A stretch of DNA of 64,000 nucleotides from Staphylococcus delphini (GCF_900636325.1 NZ_LR134263.1:682001-746000); one strand, 5' to 3'; counted from the first letter of the stretch, positions 37,713 to 50,544 are shown. Translations and numbers: made by a program. The notes: generated by a model from the letters alone, not told the origin.

Positions 37713-39848
37713 ATGAGTAAAGCACTGATATTAGCAGAAAAGCCATCAGTGGGGCGTGATATTGCCAATGCTTTAAATGTAGGATCACGCAAAGAAGGTT
37801 ATTTTGAAAACCAACAATATATCGTCACATGGGCACTCGGGCATTTAGTGACGAATGCAACACCAGAACAATACGATAAAAAGTATCAACAATGGGTGTT
37901 GGACGATTTACCGATTATACCGAAACAAATGAAATCCGTCGTAATTAGTAAGACACGAAAGCAATTCAATACAGTTCAACATTTAATGAAGCGCAGTGAC
38001 GTCAAAGAATTGATTATTGCAACGGATGCTGGACGTGAAGGGGAGCTCGTTGCACGTTTAATCATTGAAAAAGCGCATGTGAAAAAGCCAATTAAACGTT
38101 TATGGATCAGTTCTGTTACGTCGAAAGCAATTAAAGAAGGTTTCAAAAAGTTAAAAGATGGACGTGCGTATCAACATTTATACGAAGCGGCGTTAGCGAG
38201 AAGTGAAGCGGACTGGATTGTAGGGATTAACGCCACACGAGCATTGACGACGAAATATGATGCACAATTATCACTTGGACGTGTACAAACACCAACGATT
38301 CAACTCGTAGCGATGCGTCAAGAACAAATTAAAAACTTCAAACCGCAACAGTATTACACTTTAGAAGTTGAAGTGAACGGCGTGACAATGACGTATCAAC
38401 ACGAGGGACGCATTTATCAGAAAGAAAAGTTAGAAGCGATTGTGAGTGCGTTGCAAAATAAGCAAGCGCAAGTGAATAACGTACATGAAAAAGAAAAAAA
38501 AGTTTATCCGCAACCGTTATTTAATTTAACTGATTTACAACAAGCGGCTTATCAAAAATATCATTTAGGTGCAAAGCAAACATTAAATACGTTGCAACAA
38601 TTGTACGAACGACATAAATTAGTGACTTATCCACGTACAGATTCGAATTATTTGACGACAGATATGGTGGACACCTTGAAAGAGCGCGTACAAGCAACGA
38701 TGGGGACGAATTTGATGCCGTATGCGAGAGAGATTTTAAAGCAGCCTTTAGCGAAGAAATTGTCATTTGTGAACAATCAAAAAGTTTTCGATCACCATGC
38801 GATTATTCCGACAGAAGTGCGTGCGAACGTTGCGTCATTATCGCCGAATGAGCAGAAAATTTATACGATGATTGCACAGCGCTATTTAGAAGTGTTGATG
38901 CCACCGTATCGTTATCGTGCACAACAGGTGGAAGTGAACATCGGCAAACATGTATTCACATACCAATCACAAGTTCCGGTAGAGTTAGGCTTTAAAAAGT
39001 TACAACAAGACCGTGCACAAACTGAACGGGCTGTGTCATTTAAGCAAGGCGAGACATTCGATGTAGGACGACTACACATTGTGGCGCACGAAACGACACC
39101 GCCAGCATATTTTAATGAAGGCACACTACTTAAAGCGATGGAGAGACCAGATAAGTTTTTCGACTTAAAAGATAAAAAGTCCGCACAAACGTTAAAATCG
39201 ACAGGCGGGATTGGTACGGTTGCGACACGTGCAGACATTATCGATAAGTTGTTTAATATGAACGCGATCGAAAGTCATGACGGTAAAATTAAAGTCACTT
39301 CTAAAGGGAAGCAAATTTTAGACCTCGCGCCACCTGCATTAACTTCACCACGACTCACGGCTGAATGGGAAGATAAATTGATGCAAATTGAAAAAGGGCA
39401 GTACAAAGCGCACCAATTTATGCAAGAAATGAAACAGTTTACGCATGAGATTATTCATACGATTAAATCGAGTGAGCAAAAATATAAGCATGATAATTTA
39501 ACGTCTGCGCAATGTCCTACGTGCGGCAAATTTATGTTAAGAGTAAACACGAAAAATGGTTCGATGCTCGTTTGCCAAGATCCATCATGTAAAACGAAGA
39601 AAGATGTGAAAACGAAAACGAATGCGCGATGTCCGCAATGTAAGAAACGTTTGACGAAATTCGGTACAGGTAAAAAAGCGACGTATCGTTGTGTCTGTGG
39701 TTATACCGAAACGCAAGAACATATGGATCAACGCTTTAAAAATAAAGGTAAAGATAAAGTATCGAAGCGAGAATTGAAGAAATATATGAAAGAAGACGAG
39801 TTGGAAAACAATCCATTTAAAGATGCATTAAAAGGACTTAACTTGTAA
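37713..39848 (+). CDS. topB: DNA topoisomerase III
   Basis: A 711-residue type IA topoisomerase. The Toprim domain begins with [18 protein letters not shown] and contains [17 protein letters not shown] (DxDxE-type acidic metal site). The active-site tyrosine is Y306 in [29 protein letters not shown] and [13 protein letters not shown] are conserved core segments. The C-terminus has zinc-like cysteine pairs (CPTC, CQDPSC, CPQC, CVC) and a basic tail. It relaxes supercoils and resolves joined DNA, typically with RecQ. It lies just before the purine permease, as in S. aureus. Confidence 0.96.
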   Translation: MSKALILAEKPSVGRDIANALNVGSRKEGYFENQQYIVTWALGHLVTNATPEQYDKKYQQWVLDDLPIIPKQMKSVVISKTRKQFNTVQHLMKRSDVKELIIATDAGREGELVARLIIEKAHVKKPIKRLWISSVTSKAIKEGFKKLKDGRAYQHLYEAALARSEADWIVGINATRALTTKYDAQLSLGRVQTPTIQLVAMRQEQIKNFKPQQYYTLEVEVNGVTMTYQHEGRIYQKEKLEAIVSALQNKQAQVNNVHEKEKKVYPQPLFNLTDLQQAAYQKYHLGAKQTLNTLQQLYERHKLVTYPRTDSNYLTTDMVDTLKERVQATMGTNLMPYAREILKQPLAKKLSFVNNQKVFDHHAIIPTEVRANVASLSPNEQKIYTMIAQRYLEVLMPPYRYRAQQVEVNIGKHVFTYQSQVPVELGFKKLQQDRAQTERAVSFKQGETFDVGRLHIVAHETTPPAYFNEGTLLKAMERPDKFFDLKDKKSAQTLKSTGGIGTVATRADIIDKLFNMNAIESHDGKIKVTSKGKQILDLAPPALTSPRLTAEWEDKLMQIEKGQYKAHQFMQEMKQFTHEIIHTIKSSEQKYKHDNLTSAQCPTCGKFMLRVNTKNGSMLVCQDPSCKTKKDVKTKTNARCPQCKKRLTKFGTGKKATYRCVCGYTETQEHMDQRFKNKGKDKVSKRELKKYMKEDELENNPFKDALKGLNL

Positions 39849-39906
39849 TACACTTATAAATATCGAACGAAATATAGTTTTTAGGATATAAAGTTCGGAA
39901 AAAGTG

Positions 39907-39935
39907 TTGAAATTCACCCGTAATCGTATTAGACT
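39907..39935 (+). promoter_or_regulatory. Promoter of the purine permease gene
   Basis: TTGAAA (39907-39912) and TAGACT (39930-39935) are separated by 17 bp, 34 bp before the start codon. The preceding 39849-39906 can fold (ACACTT/AAGTGT, TCGAAC/GTTCGG), but I see no purine riboswitch core. Confidence 0.55.
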
Positions 39936-39968
39936 ATTGGAGTATTTCATTTAAAGGAGAAAATTAAA

Positions 39969-41303
39969 GTGAAAAAATATTTCCGATTTGACGAAAACCA
40001 AACGAGTTATCGTCGCGAAATTTTAGGTGGCTTAACAACGTTTCTGTCGATGGCATACATTTTGGCTGTCAATCCACAAATATTGAGTCTTGCTGGTGTT
40101 GAAGGCGTACCTGATGCACTTAAAATGGACCAAGGTGCCGTGTTCGTTGCGACAGCACTTGCTGCATTTGTCGGCTGTTTATTTATGGGCTTGATAGCGA
40201 GATATCCTATCGCACTCGCACCGGGTATGGGATTGAATGCATTTTTCGCATTTACAGTCGTATTAACAATGGGGATTCCATGGCAAACAGGCTTAACAGG
40301 GGTCTTCTTCTCAGGATTAATCTTCTCGATATTGACCGTTACAGGTTTGAGAGAAACAATCATTAACGCAATTCCATTTGAAATGAAAATGGCTGTTTCA
40401 GCGGGGATAGGTTTATTTATTACTTTTGTCGGTTTACAAGGTTCAGGGATTATTAAAAATGAAGAAGCGACACTTGTAACTTTAGGAAAAATTACAGATC
40501 CCGGTGTATTATTAGCCGTGTTCGGTATTATCATTACAGTCGTGTTATACGCCAAGAAAATTCCAGGCGCTATCTTTATTGGGATGGTCGCAACGTCAAT
40601 TGTTGGTTTACTGACACAACAAATTGCACCGCCAAACGCGATTATAGGTAAAGTGCCAAGTATCGCACCGACATTTGGTGCTGCGTTTGAATCATTCCAA
40701 GATCCGTCACAACTATTTACGATTCAGTTTTTGATCGTCATTTTAACATTTTTATTCATCGACTTCTTCGATACAGCTGGGACAATTGTTGCGGTTGCAT
40801 CTCAAGCAGGCATGATGAAAGACAACAAGTTACCGCGTGCAGGACGTGCGTTGTTCTCAGACTCATTAGCGACAATGGTGGGGGCAGTCTTTGGTACCAC
40901 AACGACGACATCTTACATTGAATCAACTTCAGGTGTGGCAGTTGGCGCACGTACAGGTTTTGCTAGTATTGTGACAGGGATCTGTTTCTTACTCGCATTA
41001 TTCTTCAATCCATTAATGGCAGTGGTTACGCCAGCAGTAACGACACCAGCACTTGTCGTTGTCGGTGTTTTAATGGCTTCGAATTTAGCGGAAATCAGCT
41101 GGAAACGTTTTGAAGTGGCAGTACCAGCATTTATCACGATTATTATGATGCCACTTTCATACTCAATTGCAACAGGGATTGCGTGTGGCTTTATTTTCTA
41201 TCCGATTACAATGGTCTTAACAAAACGTCATAAAGAAGTGCATCCGATTATGTACGGTTTAATGGTAATCTTTATTTTATATTTCGCATTTGTACATGGT
41301 TAA
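39969..41303 (+). CDS. pbuG: NCS2-family guanine/hypoxanthine permease
   Basis: A 444-residue permease with about 13-14 membrane segments. It carries the AzgA/PbuG-branch signatures REILGGLTTFLSMAYILAVNP at the N-terminus, PIALAPGMGLNAFFAF, FEMKMAVSAGIGLFITFVGLQ, and FLFIDFFDTAGTIVAVA with conserved acidic residues. Proteins of this branch import guanine and hypoxanthine with protons. Neighbours topB and rpsJ are conserved in S. aureus. The exact purine range is inference. GTG start behind AAAGGAG. Confidence 0.88.
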   Translation: MKKYFRFDENQTSYRREILGGLTTFLSMAYILAVNPQILSLAGVEGVPDALKMDQGAVFVATALAAFVGCLFMGLIARYPIALAPGMGLNAFFAFTVVLTMGIPWQTGLTGVFFSGLIFSILTVTGLRETIINAIPFEMKMAVSAGIGLFITFVGLQGSGIIKNEEATLVTLGKITDPGVLLAVFGIIITVVLYAKKIPGAIFIGMVATSIVGLLTQQIAPPNAIIGKVPSIAPTFGAAFESFQDPSQLFTIQFLIVILTFLFIDFFDTAGTIVAVASQAGMMKDNKLPRAGRALFSDSLATMVGAVFGTTTTTSYIESTSGVAVGARTGFASIVTGICFLLALFFNPLMAVVTPAVTTPALVVVGVLMASNLAEISWKRFEVAVPAFITIIMMPLSYSIATGIACGFIFYPITMVLTKRHKEVHPIMYGLMVIFILYFAFVHG

Positions 41304-41319
41304 AATCACTTTAATGAAG

Positions 41320-41357
41320 CTCGAGTAGTGTGTCATGCACTATTCGGGTTTTTATTT
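41320..41357 (+). terminator. Terminator of the purine permease gene
   Basis: CTCGAGTAGTG pairs with CACTATTCGGG (G-U pairs on the plus strand), followed by TTTTTAT. Confidence 0.75.
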
Positions 41358-41399
41358 GGTTGAAGCCAATTGAGATAGATGATTCAAGCGAAAGAAGGA

Positions 41400-42007
41400 A
41401 GACATAGAAAATTTTAATCATCAAACCATTCATAGATTTATGATTTATTAATAAATTTAAAACGGTAGCAAAATAAGGGGATGGGATACAAAAAATTGAT
41501 GCTATTGTTTTCTTGATTTCATAAACTTGCCCCTAAAATGTTTACTGTAAGATTGCCCAGAAGGCTGAGACTCCTGTGGGAATGCGTGCATATTGCTGAC
41601 AGTCGTTTCTTCACTTTAATAGTGGTTGCTGTTTATCGCAGTAGCTGTCTGACTTCTCAATGCACATGCTTTTGAGAAGTCTAGTCAGCCTTGCGGGGGT
41701 AGTACGACGAAATCTTTGTTACACATGAGATTTCTGTACTGCTCCCAAAATCCACAATGAATGGGTGCGCTGGGAATCAATAAACGGTGTTCCAAAAGCA
41801 GGATTTTCGACAGAACTCCCGCGATTTCGGCAAAATTTGGAAATCAATTTTGCTCATCGCTCGGTTCTGCTCAAATCCTAAGCGCTTTTGTCACAACCTC
41901 CCTTCAGCCCCTAAGAACGCGAAGCCATGAAGGCAATCTAAAGCCACAAATCATAGGGAGGGCAAGTTTAACAAAAATATTGCATCAATAGCATCAAATT
42001 TTTTGTC
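41400..42007. repeat. Modular intergenic repeat R3 (no gene)
   Basis: About 600 bp of non-coding mosaic sequence. A diverged left core (about 41440-41580) shares TTGATGCTATTGTTTTCTTG and GCCCAGAAGGCTGAGACTCC with R1 and R2. It is followed by an inverted copy of R1's 3943-3976 segment (41618-41651) and an inverted copy of R1's 3339-3409 module (41683-41755). The rest (41749-42007) is nearly identical to R1 3675-3936. It lies between convergent genes. The 76-codon frame inside is rejected as a gene. Confidence 0.85.
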
Positions 42008-42025
42008 CAATCTCTATGAAACAAT

Positions 42026-42421
42026 TTAATAACGTTTATGATCACGTTCAGAATGCGTATAACGTGTATATGATGCTTTAAGATAAACTGGGGTTACAAA
42101 TAAAACGATCAATAAGAAAATCATTAATACGAACATAATCCAATGCAAAATCATACCTACGAAAGGAACCACCGCAAGCGCACTCGCAATGATACCGCCA
42201 GCAGGGATGAGCAGCATAGGGCGAATCGTATTTTGGCGATCGAAAATAAAGATAAGCACCATAATTAAATAGATAAAAGCATTAAATGCGAGTGGTTGCC
42301 AACCTAATGCAAGGACATACCAACCGCCTAAAAAGGGAAAGCCAGCAATGAACTCAGAAACAAGTGCAATAATAGATAATATGACTAAAGCTGTTTTAGA
42401 ATTTCTCGTCAAAATAAGCAA
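42026..42421 (-). CDS. Small four-helix membrane protein of unknown function
   Basis: A 131-residue protein with four predicted membrane segments (about 10-30, 33-58, 66-88, 92-115) and a basic, Tyr-rich cytosolic tail (YTRYTHSERDHKRY). I do not recognise a named family. It has AAGGAGTTGC before the ATG. It is divergent from the ribosomal cluster and convergent with the purine permease gene across repeat R3. Confidence 0.7.
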   Translation of the reverse strand: MLILTRNSKTALVILSIIALVSEFIAGFPFLGGWYVLALGWQPLAFNAFIYLIMVLIFIFDRQNTIRPMLLIPAGGIIASALAVVPFVGMILHWIMFVLMIFLLIVLFVTPVYLKASYTRYTHSERDHKRY

Positions 42422-42712
42422 CTCCTTAATAATTTGATCAAACGCCTAAATCGACGCTTGCTATGTGGGATACATTGTGATCATACTACACTATATAATA
42501 TAGAAAGCTTTAATACAGTACCTCAACTTTTTGTCAGTAAATCATATCAAAATGAAGAAAAAAGATTTACCATTATTATAATTGTTTAAATGATAAGAAA
42601 CAAAATGTAAGATTAAATTTGAAAAAATCTCTCTAAGCTATTGAACTTAAAGCGTATATCAAGTAAAATGATGGGGTATGTGAATTAGACATAAAAAACT
42701 TTGTATAAATAG

Positions 42713-42741
42713 TTGCAAGGTTAAAACATTTCATGTATCAT
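42713..42741 (+). promoter_or_regulatory. Promoter of the S10 ribosomal operon
   Basis: TTGCAA (42713-42718) and TATCAT (42736-42741) are spaced by 17 bp. It is the best promoter in the 454-bp gap before rpsJ. Bases 42422-42700 hold no other gene or clear site. Confidence 0.65.
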
Positions 42742-43184
<443 letters not shown>

Positions 43185-43211
43185 TAGAAAATTTTAGGAG
43201 GTGGACTTTCG

Positions 43212-43871
43212 ATGACCAAAGGAATCTTAGGAAGAAAAATCGGGATGACTCAAGTGTTCGGTGAGAATGGTGAATTAATCCCAGTTACAGTAGTAGAAGC
43301 TAAAGAAAATGTAGTATTACAAAAGAAAACTGTAGAGGTTGACGGTTACAACGCAATCCAAATCGGTTTTGAAAACAAAGAAGCATACAAAAAAGGTAGA
43401 AAAACTAATAAATATGCGACTAAAGCAGCTGAAGGTCACGCTAAAAAGGCTGACACAGCACCTAAGCGCTTCATTCGTGAATTCAGAAACGTTAATGTTG
43501 ATGATTACGAAGTAGGTCAAGAAGTCTCAGTAGATACATTTGAAGTTGGCGACATTATTGACGTAACAGGAACTTCAAAAGGTAAAGGTTTCCAAGGTGC
43601 AATCAAACGTCATAACCAATCACGTGGACCTATGTCTCACGGTTCTCATTTCCACAGAGCACCAGGTTCAATCGGGATGGCATCAGATGCATCACGCGTA
43701 TTCAAAGGGCAAAAATTACCAGGTCGTATGGGTGGTAATACAGTAACTGTTCAAAACTTAGAAGTTGTTCAAGTTGATACGGAAAACAACGTAATTTTAG
43801 TTAAAGGTAATGTGCCTGGACCTAAAAAAGGTTTTGTACAAATCCAATCAGCAATTAAAGCTAACAAATAA
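43212..43871 (+). CDS. rplC: 50S ribosomal protein L3
   Basis: A 219-residue L3. [13 protein letters not shown] begins the protein, and the central loop [30 protein letters not shown] reaches towards the peptidyl transferase centre. It is an early 50S assembly protein. Normal position after rpsJ, with TTAGGAGGTGG binding site. Confidence 0.98.
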   Translation: MTKGILGRKIGMTQVFGENGELIPVTVVEAKENVVLQKKTVEVDGYNAIQIGFENKEAYKKGRKTNKYATKAAEGHAKKADTAPKRFIREFRNVNVDDYEVGQEVSVDTFEVGDIIDVTGTSKGKGFQGAIKRHNQSRGPMSHGSHFHRAPGSIGMASDASRVFKGQKLPGRMGGNTVTVQNLEVVQVDTENNVILVKGNVPGPKKGFVQIQSAIKANK

Positions 43872-43897
43872 TTAGTAGCGAAAGGAGGAAATGCATA

Positions 43898-44521
43898 ATG
43901 GCAAATTATGATGTATATAAAGTTGACGGTTCAAAAGCTGGTACAGTAGAACTTAGCGATTCAGTATTCGGAATTGAACCAAATAATAATGTTTTATTCG
44001 AAGCAATTAACTTACAACGTGCTTCATTACGCCAAGGTACACACGCGGTAAAAAACCGTTCAGCTGTTCGTGGCGGTGGACGTAAACCATGGAGACAAAA
44101 AGGTACAGGACGTGCGCGTCAAGGTACAATCCGTGCTCCACAATGGCGCGGTGGTGGTATCGTATTCGGTCCAACACCAAGAAGCTACGGCTACAAAATG
44201 CCTAAGAAAATGCGTCGTTTAGCATTACGTTCGGCACTTTCTTACAAAGTACAAGAAAATGAATTCAAAATTGTGGATAGCTTTAACTTAGAAGCACCAA
44301 AAACAAAAGAATTCAAAACAACTTTAACAAACTTAGAATTACCTAAAAAAGTGTTAGTTGTAACAGTTGGAGAAGATGTAAATGTTGAATTATCAGCACG
44401 TAACATTCCAGGTGTAACAATCACAACACCAGAAGGTTTAAACGTATTAGAGTTAACTCACGCAGACAGCGTATTAATCACTCAAGAAGCAGCTAAAAAA
44501 GTTGAGGAGGTGCTCGGATAA
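43898..44521 (+). CDS. rplD: 50S ribosomal protein L4
   Basis: A 207-residue L4 with the long basic loop [19 protein letters not shown] that lines the exit tunnel. In E. coli L4 represses its own operon; whether this holds here is unknown. The stop codon overlaps the rplW start (TAATG). Confidence 0.98.
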   Translation: MANYDVYKVDGSKAGTVELSDSVFGIEPNNNVLFEAINLQRASLRQGTHAVKNRSAVRGGGRKPWRQKGTGRARQGTIRAPQWRGGGIVFGPTPRSYGYKMPKKMRRLALRSALSYKVQENEFKIVDSFNLEAPKTKEFKTTLTNLELPKKVLVVTVGEDVNVELSARNIPGVTITTPEGLNVLELTHADSVLITQEAAKKVEEVLG

Positions 44522-44796
44522 TGGAAGCTAGAGACATTCTAAAGCGCCCCGTAATCACTGAGAAATCATCTGCAGCTATGGCTGAAGATAAATACACTTT
44601 TGATGTAGACGTACGTGCTAACAAAACAGAAGTGAAAAAAGCAGTAGAAGAAATCTTTGAAGTAAAAGTTGCTAATGTCAACATTATCAACTACAAACCA
44701 AAGAAAAAACGTATGGGCCGTTACCAAGGCTATACAAACAAACGCCGTAAAGCGATTGTGACATTAAAAGAAGGTCAAATCGACTTATTTAACTAA
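44521..44796 (+). CDS. rplW: 50S ribosomal protein L23
   Basis: A 91-residue L23 beginning [16 protein letters not shown]. It sits at the tunnel exit and provides the docking site for trigger factor and the signal recognition particle. It overlaps rplD by one base. Confidence 0.98.
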   Translation: MEARDILKRPVITEKSSAAMAEDKYTFDVDVRANKTEVKKAVEEIFEVKVANVNIINYKPKKKRMGRYQGYTNKRRKAIVTLKEGQIDLFN

Positions 44797-44827
44797 AAAT
44801 CAAATACCAATAAGGAGGTAAGCGACA

Positions 44828-45661
44828 ATGGCTCTTAAACATTACAAGCCAATTACAAATGGTCGTCGTAATATGACTACATTAGATTTTGCTGAGATCA
44901 CAAAATCTGAGCCTGAAAAGTCATTATTACAACCGCTACCGAAAAAAGCGGGTCGTAATAACCAAGGTAAATTGACTGTACGTCACCATGGTGGCGGACA
45001 CAAACGTCAATACCGTGTTATTGATTTCAAACGTAATAAAGATGGAATTCCTGGTAAAGTGGATTCAATCCAATATGATCCAAACAGATCAGCAAACATT
45101 GCTTTAATCGTATATGCAGATGGTGAAAAACGCTACATCATCGCACCTAAAGGTTTAGAAGTAGGTCAAATTATTGAAAGTGGTTCTGACGCAGACATTA
45201 AAGTCGGAAATGCACTTCCATTAAAAGACATTCCTGTAGGTTCAGTTATTCATAACATTGAATTAAAACCTGGTCGTGGCGGACAACTTGCACGTTCAGC
45301 TGGTGCTAGCGCGCAAGTATTAGGTAAAGAAGGTAAATATGTACTTGTAAGACTTCGTTCTGGTGAAGTACGTATGATTCTTTCAACTTGCCGTGCTACT
45401 ATTGGTCAAGTTGGTAACTTACAACACGAACTTGTTAACATTGGTAAAGCGGGTAAATCTAGATGGTTAGGTAAACGCCCAACAGTCCGTGGTTCTGTAA
45501 TGAACCCTAATGATCACCCACACGGTGGTGGTGAAGGTCGTGCGCCAATCGGACGTCCATCTCCAATGTCACCATGGGGTAAACCAACGCTTGGTAAGAA
45601 AACTCGTCGTGGTAAAAAACGTTCAGATAAACTTATCGTACGTGGACGCAAGAGAAAATAA
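44828..45661 (+). CDS. rplB: 50S ribosomal protein L2
   Basis: A 277-residue L2. It shows [21 protein letters not shown], the RNA-binding core with [11 protein letters not shown], and the conserved C-terminal [15 protein letters not shown], whose histidine lies near the peptidyl transferase centre. A GC-rich hairpin (about 45675-45700) lies in the 64-bp gap to rpsS, the largest gap inside this part of the operon. Confidence 0.98.
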   Translation: MALKHYKPITNGRRNMTTLDFAEITKSEPEKSLLQPLPKKAGRNNQGKLTVRHHGGGHKRQYRVIDFKRNKDGIPGKVDSIQYDPNRSANIALIVYADGEKRYIIAPKGLEVGQIIESGSDADIKVGNALPLKDIPVGSVIHNIELKPGRGGQLARSAGASAQVLGKEGKYVLVRLRSGEVRMILSTCRATIGQVGNLQHELVNIGKAGKSRWLGKRPTVRGSVMNPNDHPHGGGEGRAPIGRPSPMSPWGKPTLGKKTRRGKKRSDKLIVRGRKRK

Positions 45662-45725
45662 AAATAGCTTATTTGGGTGTGCGGCGTAATCGCTGCACGC
45701 ACATAATAAGAAAGGAGGCGCCAAT

Positions 45726-46004
45726 ATGGCTCGTAGTATTAAAAAGGGACCTTTCGTCGATGATCACTTAATGAAAAAGGTTGAGGCTCAAGGCGATAGC
45801 GAGAAAAAGCAAGTAATTAAAACATGGTCACGTCGTTCAACGATTTTTCCAAACTTTATTGGACACACATTCGCAGTATACGACGGACGTAAACATGTAC
45901 CTGTATATGTAACTGAAGATATGGTTGGACACAAATTAGGTGAATTTGCTCCAACACGTACTTTCAAAGGACATGCTGCAGACGACAAGAAAACAAGAAG
46001 ATAA
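45726..46004 (+). CDS. rpsS: 30S ribosomal protein S19
   Basis: A 92-residue S19 with [19 protein letters not shown] and [22 protein letters not shown]. It binds 16S rRNA in the head together with S13. Strong AAAGGAGGCGCC site. Confidence 0.98.
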   Translation: MARSIKKGPFVDDHLMKKVEAQGDSEKKQVIKTWSRRSTIFPNFIGHTFAVYDGRKHVPVYVTEDMVGHKLGEFAPTRTFKGHAADDKKTRR

Positions 46005-46037
46005 TACCATTTCTAGTAAGTAGAGGAGGAAATACGA

Positions 46038-46391
46038 ATGGAAGCAAAAGCGGTTGCTAGAACTATCAGAATCGCACCTCGTAAAGTTCGATTAGTATTG
46101 GATCTCATTCGAGGTAAAGACGTAAGAGAAGCAGTAGCTATTTTGAAATTAACAAATAAAGCTTCTTCTCCAGTAGTAGAAAAATTATTAATGTCCGCTT
46201 TAGCTAATGCAGAGCACAACTATGGTATGAACACTGATCAATTAGTTGTTAAAGAAGCATATGCTAACGAAGGACCAACATTGAAACGTTTCCGTCCACG
46301 TGCACAAGGACGTGCAAGCGCAATTAACAAAAGAACAAGTCATATCACTATCGTAGTAAGTGATGGACAAGAGGAAGCTCAAGAAGCTTAA
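46038..46391 (+). CDS. rplV: 50S ribosomal protein L22
   Basis: A 117-residue L22 with [21 protein letters not shown] and the tunnel loop [16 protein letters not shown], the segment changed in some macrolide-resistant strains; here it looks wild-type. Confidence 0.98.
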   Translation: MEAKAVARTIRIAPRKVRLVLDLIRGKDVREAVAILKLTNKASSPVVEKLLMSALANAEHNYGMNTDQLVVKEAYANEGPTLKRFRPRAQGRASAINKRTSHITIVVSDGQEEAQEA

Positions 46392-46414
46392 TCAAATTTT
46401 AAGGAGGGAATACC

Positions 46415-47068
46415 GTGGGTCAAAAAATTAATCCAATCGGACTTCGTGTTGGTGTAATCCGTGACTGGGACGCGAAATGGTACGCTGAAAAAGATTTCGC
46501 ATCACTTTTACATGAAGACTTAAAAATTCGTAAATTTATTGATAAAGCATTGAAAGACGCATCAGTATCTCACGTTGAGATTGAGCGTGCTGCTAACCGC
46601 ATCAACATTGCTATTCACACTGGTAAACCAGGTATGGTAATTGGTAAAGGCGGTTCAGAAATCGAAAAACTTCGCAACAAATTAAATCAACTTACTGACA
46701 AAAAAGTTCACATTAACGTAGTTGAAATTAAGAAAGTTGACCTTGATGCACGTTTAGTTGCTGAAAACATTGCACGTCAATTAGAAAACCGTGCTTCATT
46801 CCGTCGTGTTCAAAAACAAGCGATCGGCAGAGCAATGAAATTAGGTGCTAAAGGTATCAAAACACAAGTTTCAGGTCGTTTAGGCGGTGCAGACATCGCG
46901 CGTGCTGAACAATATTCAGAAGGAACTGTACCACTTCATACTTTACGTGCAGACATCGATTATGCACATGCAGAAGCTGACACAACTTATGGTAAGTTAG
47001 GTGTTAAAGTATGGATCTATCGTGGTGAAGTTCTTCCTACTAAGAAAAATAGTGAAGGAGGAAAATAA
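46415..47068 (+). CDS. rpsC: 30S ribosomal protein S3
   Basis: A 217-residue S3. The KH domain has [17 protein letters not shown] (GxxG loop), and the C-terminal domain [24 protein letters not shown] segment is complete. S3 helps form the mRNA entry helicase. GTG start, two bases before rplP at the other end. Confidence 0.98.
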   Translation: MGQKINPIGLRVGVIRDWDAKWYAEKDFASLLHEDLKIRKFIDKALKDASVSHVEIERAANRINIAIHTGKPGMVIGKGGSEIEKLRNKLNQLTDKKVHINVVEIKKVDLDARLVAENIARQLENRASFRRVQKQAIGRAMKLGAKGIKTQVSGRLGGADIARAEQYSEGTVPLHTLRADIDYAHAEADTTYGKLGVKVWIYRGEVLPTKKNSEGGK

Positions 47069-47070
47069 TT

Positions 47071-47505
47071 ATGTTACTACCAAAGCGTGTAAAATATCGT
47101 CGTCAACATCGTCCTGATACAAAAGGTCGTTCAAAAGGCGGTAACTTTGTAACATTTGGTGAGTATGGTATTCAAGCTACAACAACATCTTGGATTACTT
47201 CTCGTCAAATTGAATCAGCTCGTATAGCTATGACACGTTACATGAAACGTGGCGGGAAAGTTTGGATTAAAATCTTCCCTCACACACCATACACACAAAA
47301 ACCTTTAGAAGTACGTATGGGTGCTGGTAAAGGTGCGGTTGAAGGCTGGATTGCAGTTGTTAAACCAGGTCGTATTTTATTTGAAGTTGCTGGCGTATCT
47401 GAAGAAGTTGCGCGTGAAGCATTACGTTTAGCGAGCCACAAACTTCCAGTTAAAACGAAGTTTGTAAAACGTGAAGAATTGGGTGGTGAAACAAATGAAA
47501 GCTAA
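47071..47505 (+). CDS. rplP: 50S ribosomal protein L16
   Basis: A 144-residue L16 beginning [14 protein letters not shown], with [23 protein letters not shown]. It contacts tRNA in the A site. It overlaps rpmC by 11 bp. Confidence 0.98.
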   Translation: MLLPKRVKYRRQHRPDTKGRSKGGNFVTFGEYGIQATTTSWITSRQIESARIAMTRYMKRGGKVWIKIFPHTPYTQKPLEVRMGAGKGAVEGWIAVVKPGRILFEVAGVSEEVAREALRLASHKLPVKTKFVKREELGGETNES

Positions 47506-47704
47506 GGAAATTAGAGACTTAACCACTTCAGAAATCGAAGAGCAAATCAAATCTTCAAAAGAAGAGCTTTTTAACCTACGCTTTCAATTAGCTACAGGTC
47601 AATTAGAAGAGACTGCAAGAATCAAAACAGTTAGAAAAACAATTGCACGTCTAAAAACTGTTGCACGTGAAAGAGAATTAGAACAAGGTAAAGCAAATCA
47701 ATAA
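47495..47704 (+). CDS. rpmC: 50S ribosomal protein L29
   Basis: A 69-residue L29 starting [18 protein letters not shown]. The start codon lies inside the end of rplP behind GGGTGG; eight upstream codons in the same frame are part of rplP only. L29 forms a helical pair at the tunnel exit. Confidence 0.96.
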   Translation: MKAKEIRDLTTSEIEEQIKSSKEELFNLRFQLATGQLEETARIKTVRKTIARLKTVARERELEQGKANQ

Positions 47705-47729
47705 TTGATTGAAAGAGGAGGTTACTAAA

Positions 47730-48390
<661 letters not shown>

Positions 48391-48433
48391 TCGATCGTAA
48401 ATCATAAATAATAAATTCCAAGGAGGTGCCCAC

Positions 48434-48748
48434 ATGCATATCAAAAAAGGTGACAACGTAATCGTTATCGCAGGTAAAGACAAAGGTAAAACAGGTAAAG
48501 TTGTAGCAACTCAACCTAAAAAAGACCGCGTCGTTGTGGAAGGTGTGAACATCGTTAAAAAACACCAAAAACCAACTCAAATGAATCCTGAAGGTGGAAT
48601 CTTAGAAACAGAAGCAGCAATTCATGTTTCTAACGTACAAATATTAGACCCTAAAACAAACGAACCTACACGTGTAGGCTACAAATTTGTTGATGGTAAA
48701 AAAGTAAGAATCGCTAAAAAATCAGGCGAAGAAATTAAGTCTAATTAA
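48434..48748 (+). CDS. rplX: 50S ribosomal protein L24
   Basis: A 104-residue L24 with the KOW motif [19 protein letters not shown] at the N-terminus. It is an assembly initiator for the 50S subunit. AAGGAGGTGCC precedes the ATG. Confidence 0.98.
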   Translation: MHIKKGDNVIVIAGKDKGKTGKVVATQPKKDRVVVEGVNIVKKHQKPTQMNPEGGILETEAAIHVSNVQILDPKTNEPTRVGYKFVDGKKVRIAKKSGEEIKSN

Positions 48749-48773
48749 TATCTAGTTGAAAGGAGGATCCACT

Positions 48774-49313
48774 TTGAACCGTTTAAAAGAAAAATTTAAT
48801 TCAGAAGTTACACAAAACTTAGTTAAAAAGTTTAACTACAGCTCAGTAATGGAAGTACCTAGAATCGATAAAATTGTTGTGAACATGGGTGTAGGTGACG
48901 CAGTACAAAACTCAAAAGTGTTAGATAACGCTGTTGAAGAATTAACTGCAATCACTGGTCAAAAACCATTAATCACTAAAGCGAAAAAATCAGTTGCGAC
49001 ATTCCGTTTACGTGAAGGTATGCCAATTGGTGCTAAAGTAACATTACGTGGCGAAAGAATGTACGAATTCTTAGATAAATTAATCTCAGTTTCATTACCA
49101 CGTGTACGTGACTTCCGCGGTGTATCTAAAAATGCATTCGACGGTCGCGGTAACTACACATTAGGTGTTAAAGAACAATTAATCTTCCCTGAGATTGACT
49201 ATGATAAAGTATCAAAAGTACGTGGTATGGATATCGTTATCGTTACTACTGCAAACACAGATGAAGAAGCGCGTGAATTATTAACACAATTCGGTATGCC
49301 GTTTCAAAAATAA
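48774..49313 (+). CDS. rplE: 50S ribosomal protein L5
   Basis: A 179-residue L5, [15 protein letters not shown] at the start, with [16 protein letters not shown] and [16 protein letters not shown]. It binds 5S rRNA. I use TTG 48774, 7 bases after AAAGGAGG; an ATG upstream would place the binding site inside the gene. Confidence 0.97.
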   Translation: MNRLKEKFNSEVTQNLVKKFNYSSVMEVPRIDKIVVNMGVGDAVQNSKVLDNAVEELTAITGQKPLITKAKKSVATFRLREGMPIGAKVTLRGERMYEFLDKLISVSLPRVRDFRGVSKNAFDGRGNYTLGVKEQLIFPEIDYDKVSKVRGMDIVIVTTANTDEEARELLTQFGMPFQK

Positions 49314-49334
49314 TCTCTAAAGGAGGCGAATTAA

Positions 49335-49520
49335 GTGGCTAAAAAATCAATGGTTGTTAAGCAACAACGTAAACAAAAATTCCAAGTCCGTGAATATACA
49401 CGTTGCGATCGTTGTGGTCGTCCACATTCTGTATATCGTAAATTTAAACTTTGCCGTATTTGTTTCCGTGAATTAGCTTACAAAGGTCAAATTCCTGGCG
49501 TACGTAAAGCTAGCTGGTAA
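49335..49520 (+). CDS. rpsN: 30S ribosomal protein S14 type Z (zinc form)
   Basis: A 61-residue S14 with two zinc pairs CDRC and CRIC (C+ form), in the normal spc position. The short zinc-binding form is usual in Firmicutes; a zinc-free paralogue is often encoded elsewhere. GTG start behind AAGGAGGCG. Confidence 0.97.
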   Translation: MAKKSMVVKQQRKQKFQVREYTRCDRCGRPHSVYRKFKLCRICFRELAYKGQIPGVRKASW

Positions 49521-49550
49521 AAATTTAACTCTTGAAAGGAGGCAACAACT

Positions 49551-49949
49551 ATGACATTGTCAGATCCAATTGCAGATATGCTTACTCGTGTAAGAAACGC
49601 AAACATGGTGCGTCACGAAAAATTAGAATTACCTGCATCAAACATTAAAAAAGAAATTGCTGAAATCCTTAAAAATGAAGGTTTCATCAAAAATGTAGAA
49701 TATATCGAAGATGATAAACAAGGTGTTATTCGTCTATTCTTAAAATATGGTTCAAATAACGAACGTGTTATTACTGGTCTTAAACGTATTTCAAAACCTG
49801 GTTTACGTGTTTATGCTAAAGCAAATGAAGTGCCTAAAGTATTAAACGGTTTAGGTATTGCATTAGTTTCAACTTCTGAAGGTGTAATCACTGATAAAGA
49901 AGCTAGAAAACGTAACGTAGGCGGAGAAGTATTAGCTTACATTTGGTAA
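49551..49949 (+). CDS. rpsH: 30S ribosomal protein S8
   Basis: A 132-residue S8 with [25 protein letters not shown] and a C-terminal [20 protein letters not shown]. It binds the central domain of 16S rRNA; in E. coli it is the spc operon repressor. Confidence 0.98.
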   Translation: MTLSDPIADMLTRVRNANMVRHEKLELPASNIKKEIAEILKNEGFIKNVEYIEDDKQGVIRLFLKYGSNNERVITGLKRISKPGLRVYAKANEVPKVLNGLGIALVSTSEGVITDKEARKRNVGGEVLAYIW

Positions 49950-49976
49950 TATTAAAAAATAAGGAGGTGCCAGAAC

Positions 49977-50513
49977 ATGAGCCGTGTTGGTAAAAAAATT
50001 ATCGAAATCCCTAGCGATGTTACTGTAACGATCGAAGGAAATACAGTTTCAGTAAAAGGGCCTAAAGGTGAATTATCACAAACTTTAAATGAAGAAATGA
50101 CTTACAAACAAGATGAAAGCACACTTGAAGTTGTTAGACCATCAGATTCTAAAGAACATAGAACAATTCATGGTACAACTCGTGCGTTAATCAATAACAT
50201 GGTACAAGGTGTATCTAAAGGATACGAAAAAACACTTGAACTTATTGGTGTTGGTTACCGTGCACAAGTTCAAGGTAGCAAACTTGTATTAAACGTAGGT
50301 TACTCTCACCCAGTTGAATTTGAAGCTGCTGAAGGGATCACTTTCTCAGTAGAAAAAAATACGACAGTTAAAGTTGAAGGAATCGACAAAGAATTAGTAG
50401 GTGCAACAGCATCAAAAATTCGTGACGTTCGTCCTCCAGAGCCTTACAAAGGTAAAGGTATCCGTTACCAAGGTGAATATGTACGTCGTAAAGAAGGTAA
50501 AACTGGTAAATAA
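49977..50513 (+). CDS. rplF: 50S ribosomal protein L6
   Basis: A 178-residue L6, [20 protein letters not shown] at the start, two similar domains, and the end [27 protein letters not shown]. It lies next to the factor-binding site. Confidence 0.98.
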   Translation: MSRVGKKIIEIPSDVTVTIEGNTVSVKGPKGELSQTLNEEMTYKQDESTLEVVRPSDSKEHRTIHGTTRALINNMVQGVSKGYEKTLELIGVGYRAQVQGSKLVLNVGYSHPVEFEAAEGITFSVEKNTTVKVEGIDKELVGATASKIRDVRPPEPYKGKGIRYQGEYVRRKEGKTGK

Positions 50514-50544
50514 TAAATCACTCTAATAAGAAAGGAGTATTGAC

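Noticed and set aside
39849..39968. Purine riboswitch before the purine permease
   Set aside because: The region folds, but the conserved loop and junction bases of a purine riboswitch are not found.
45662..45725. GC-rich hairpin between rplB and rpsS as an internal terminator
   Set aside because: The stem is imperfect and no T-run follows; a role in message processing is possible but unsupported.
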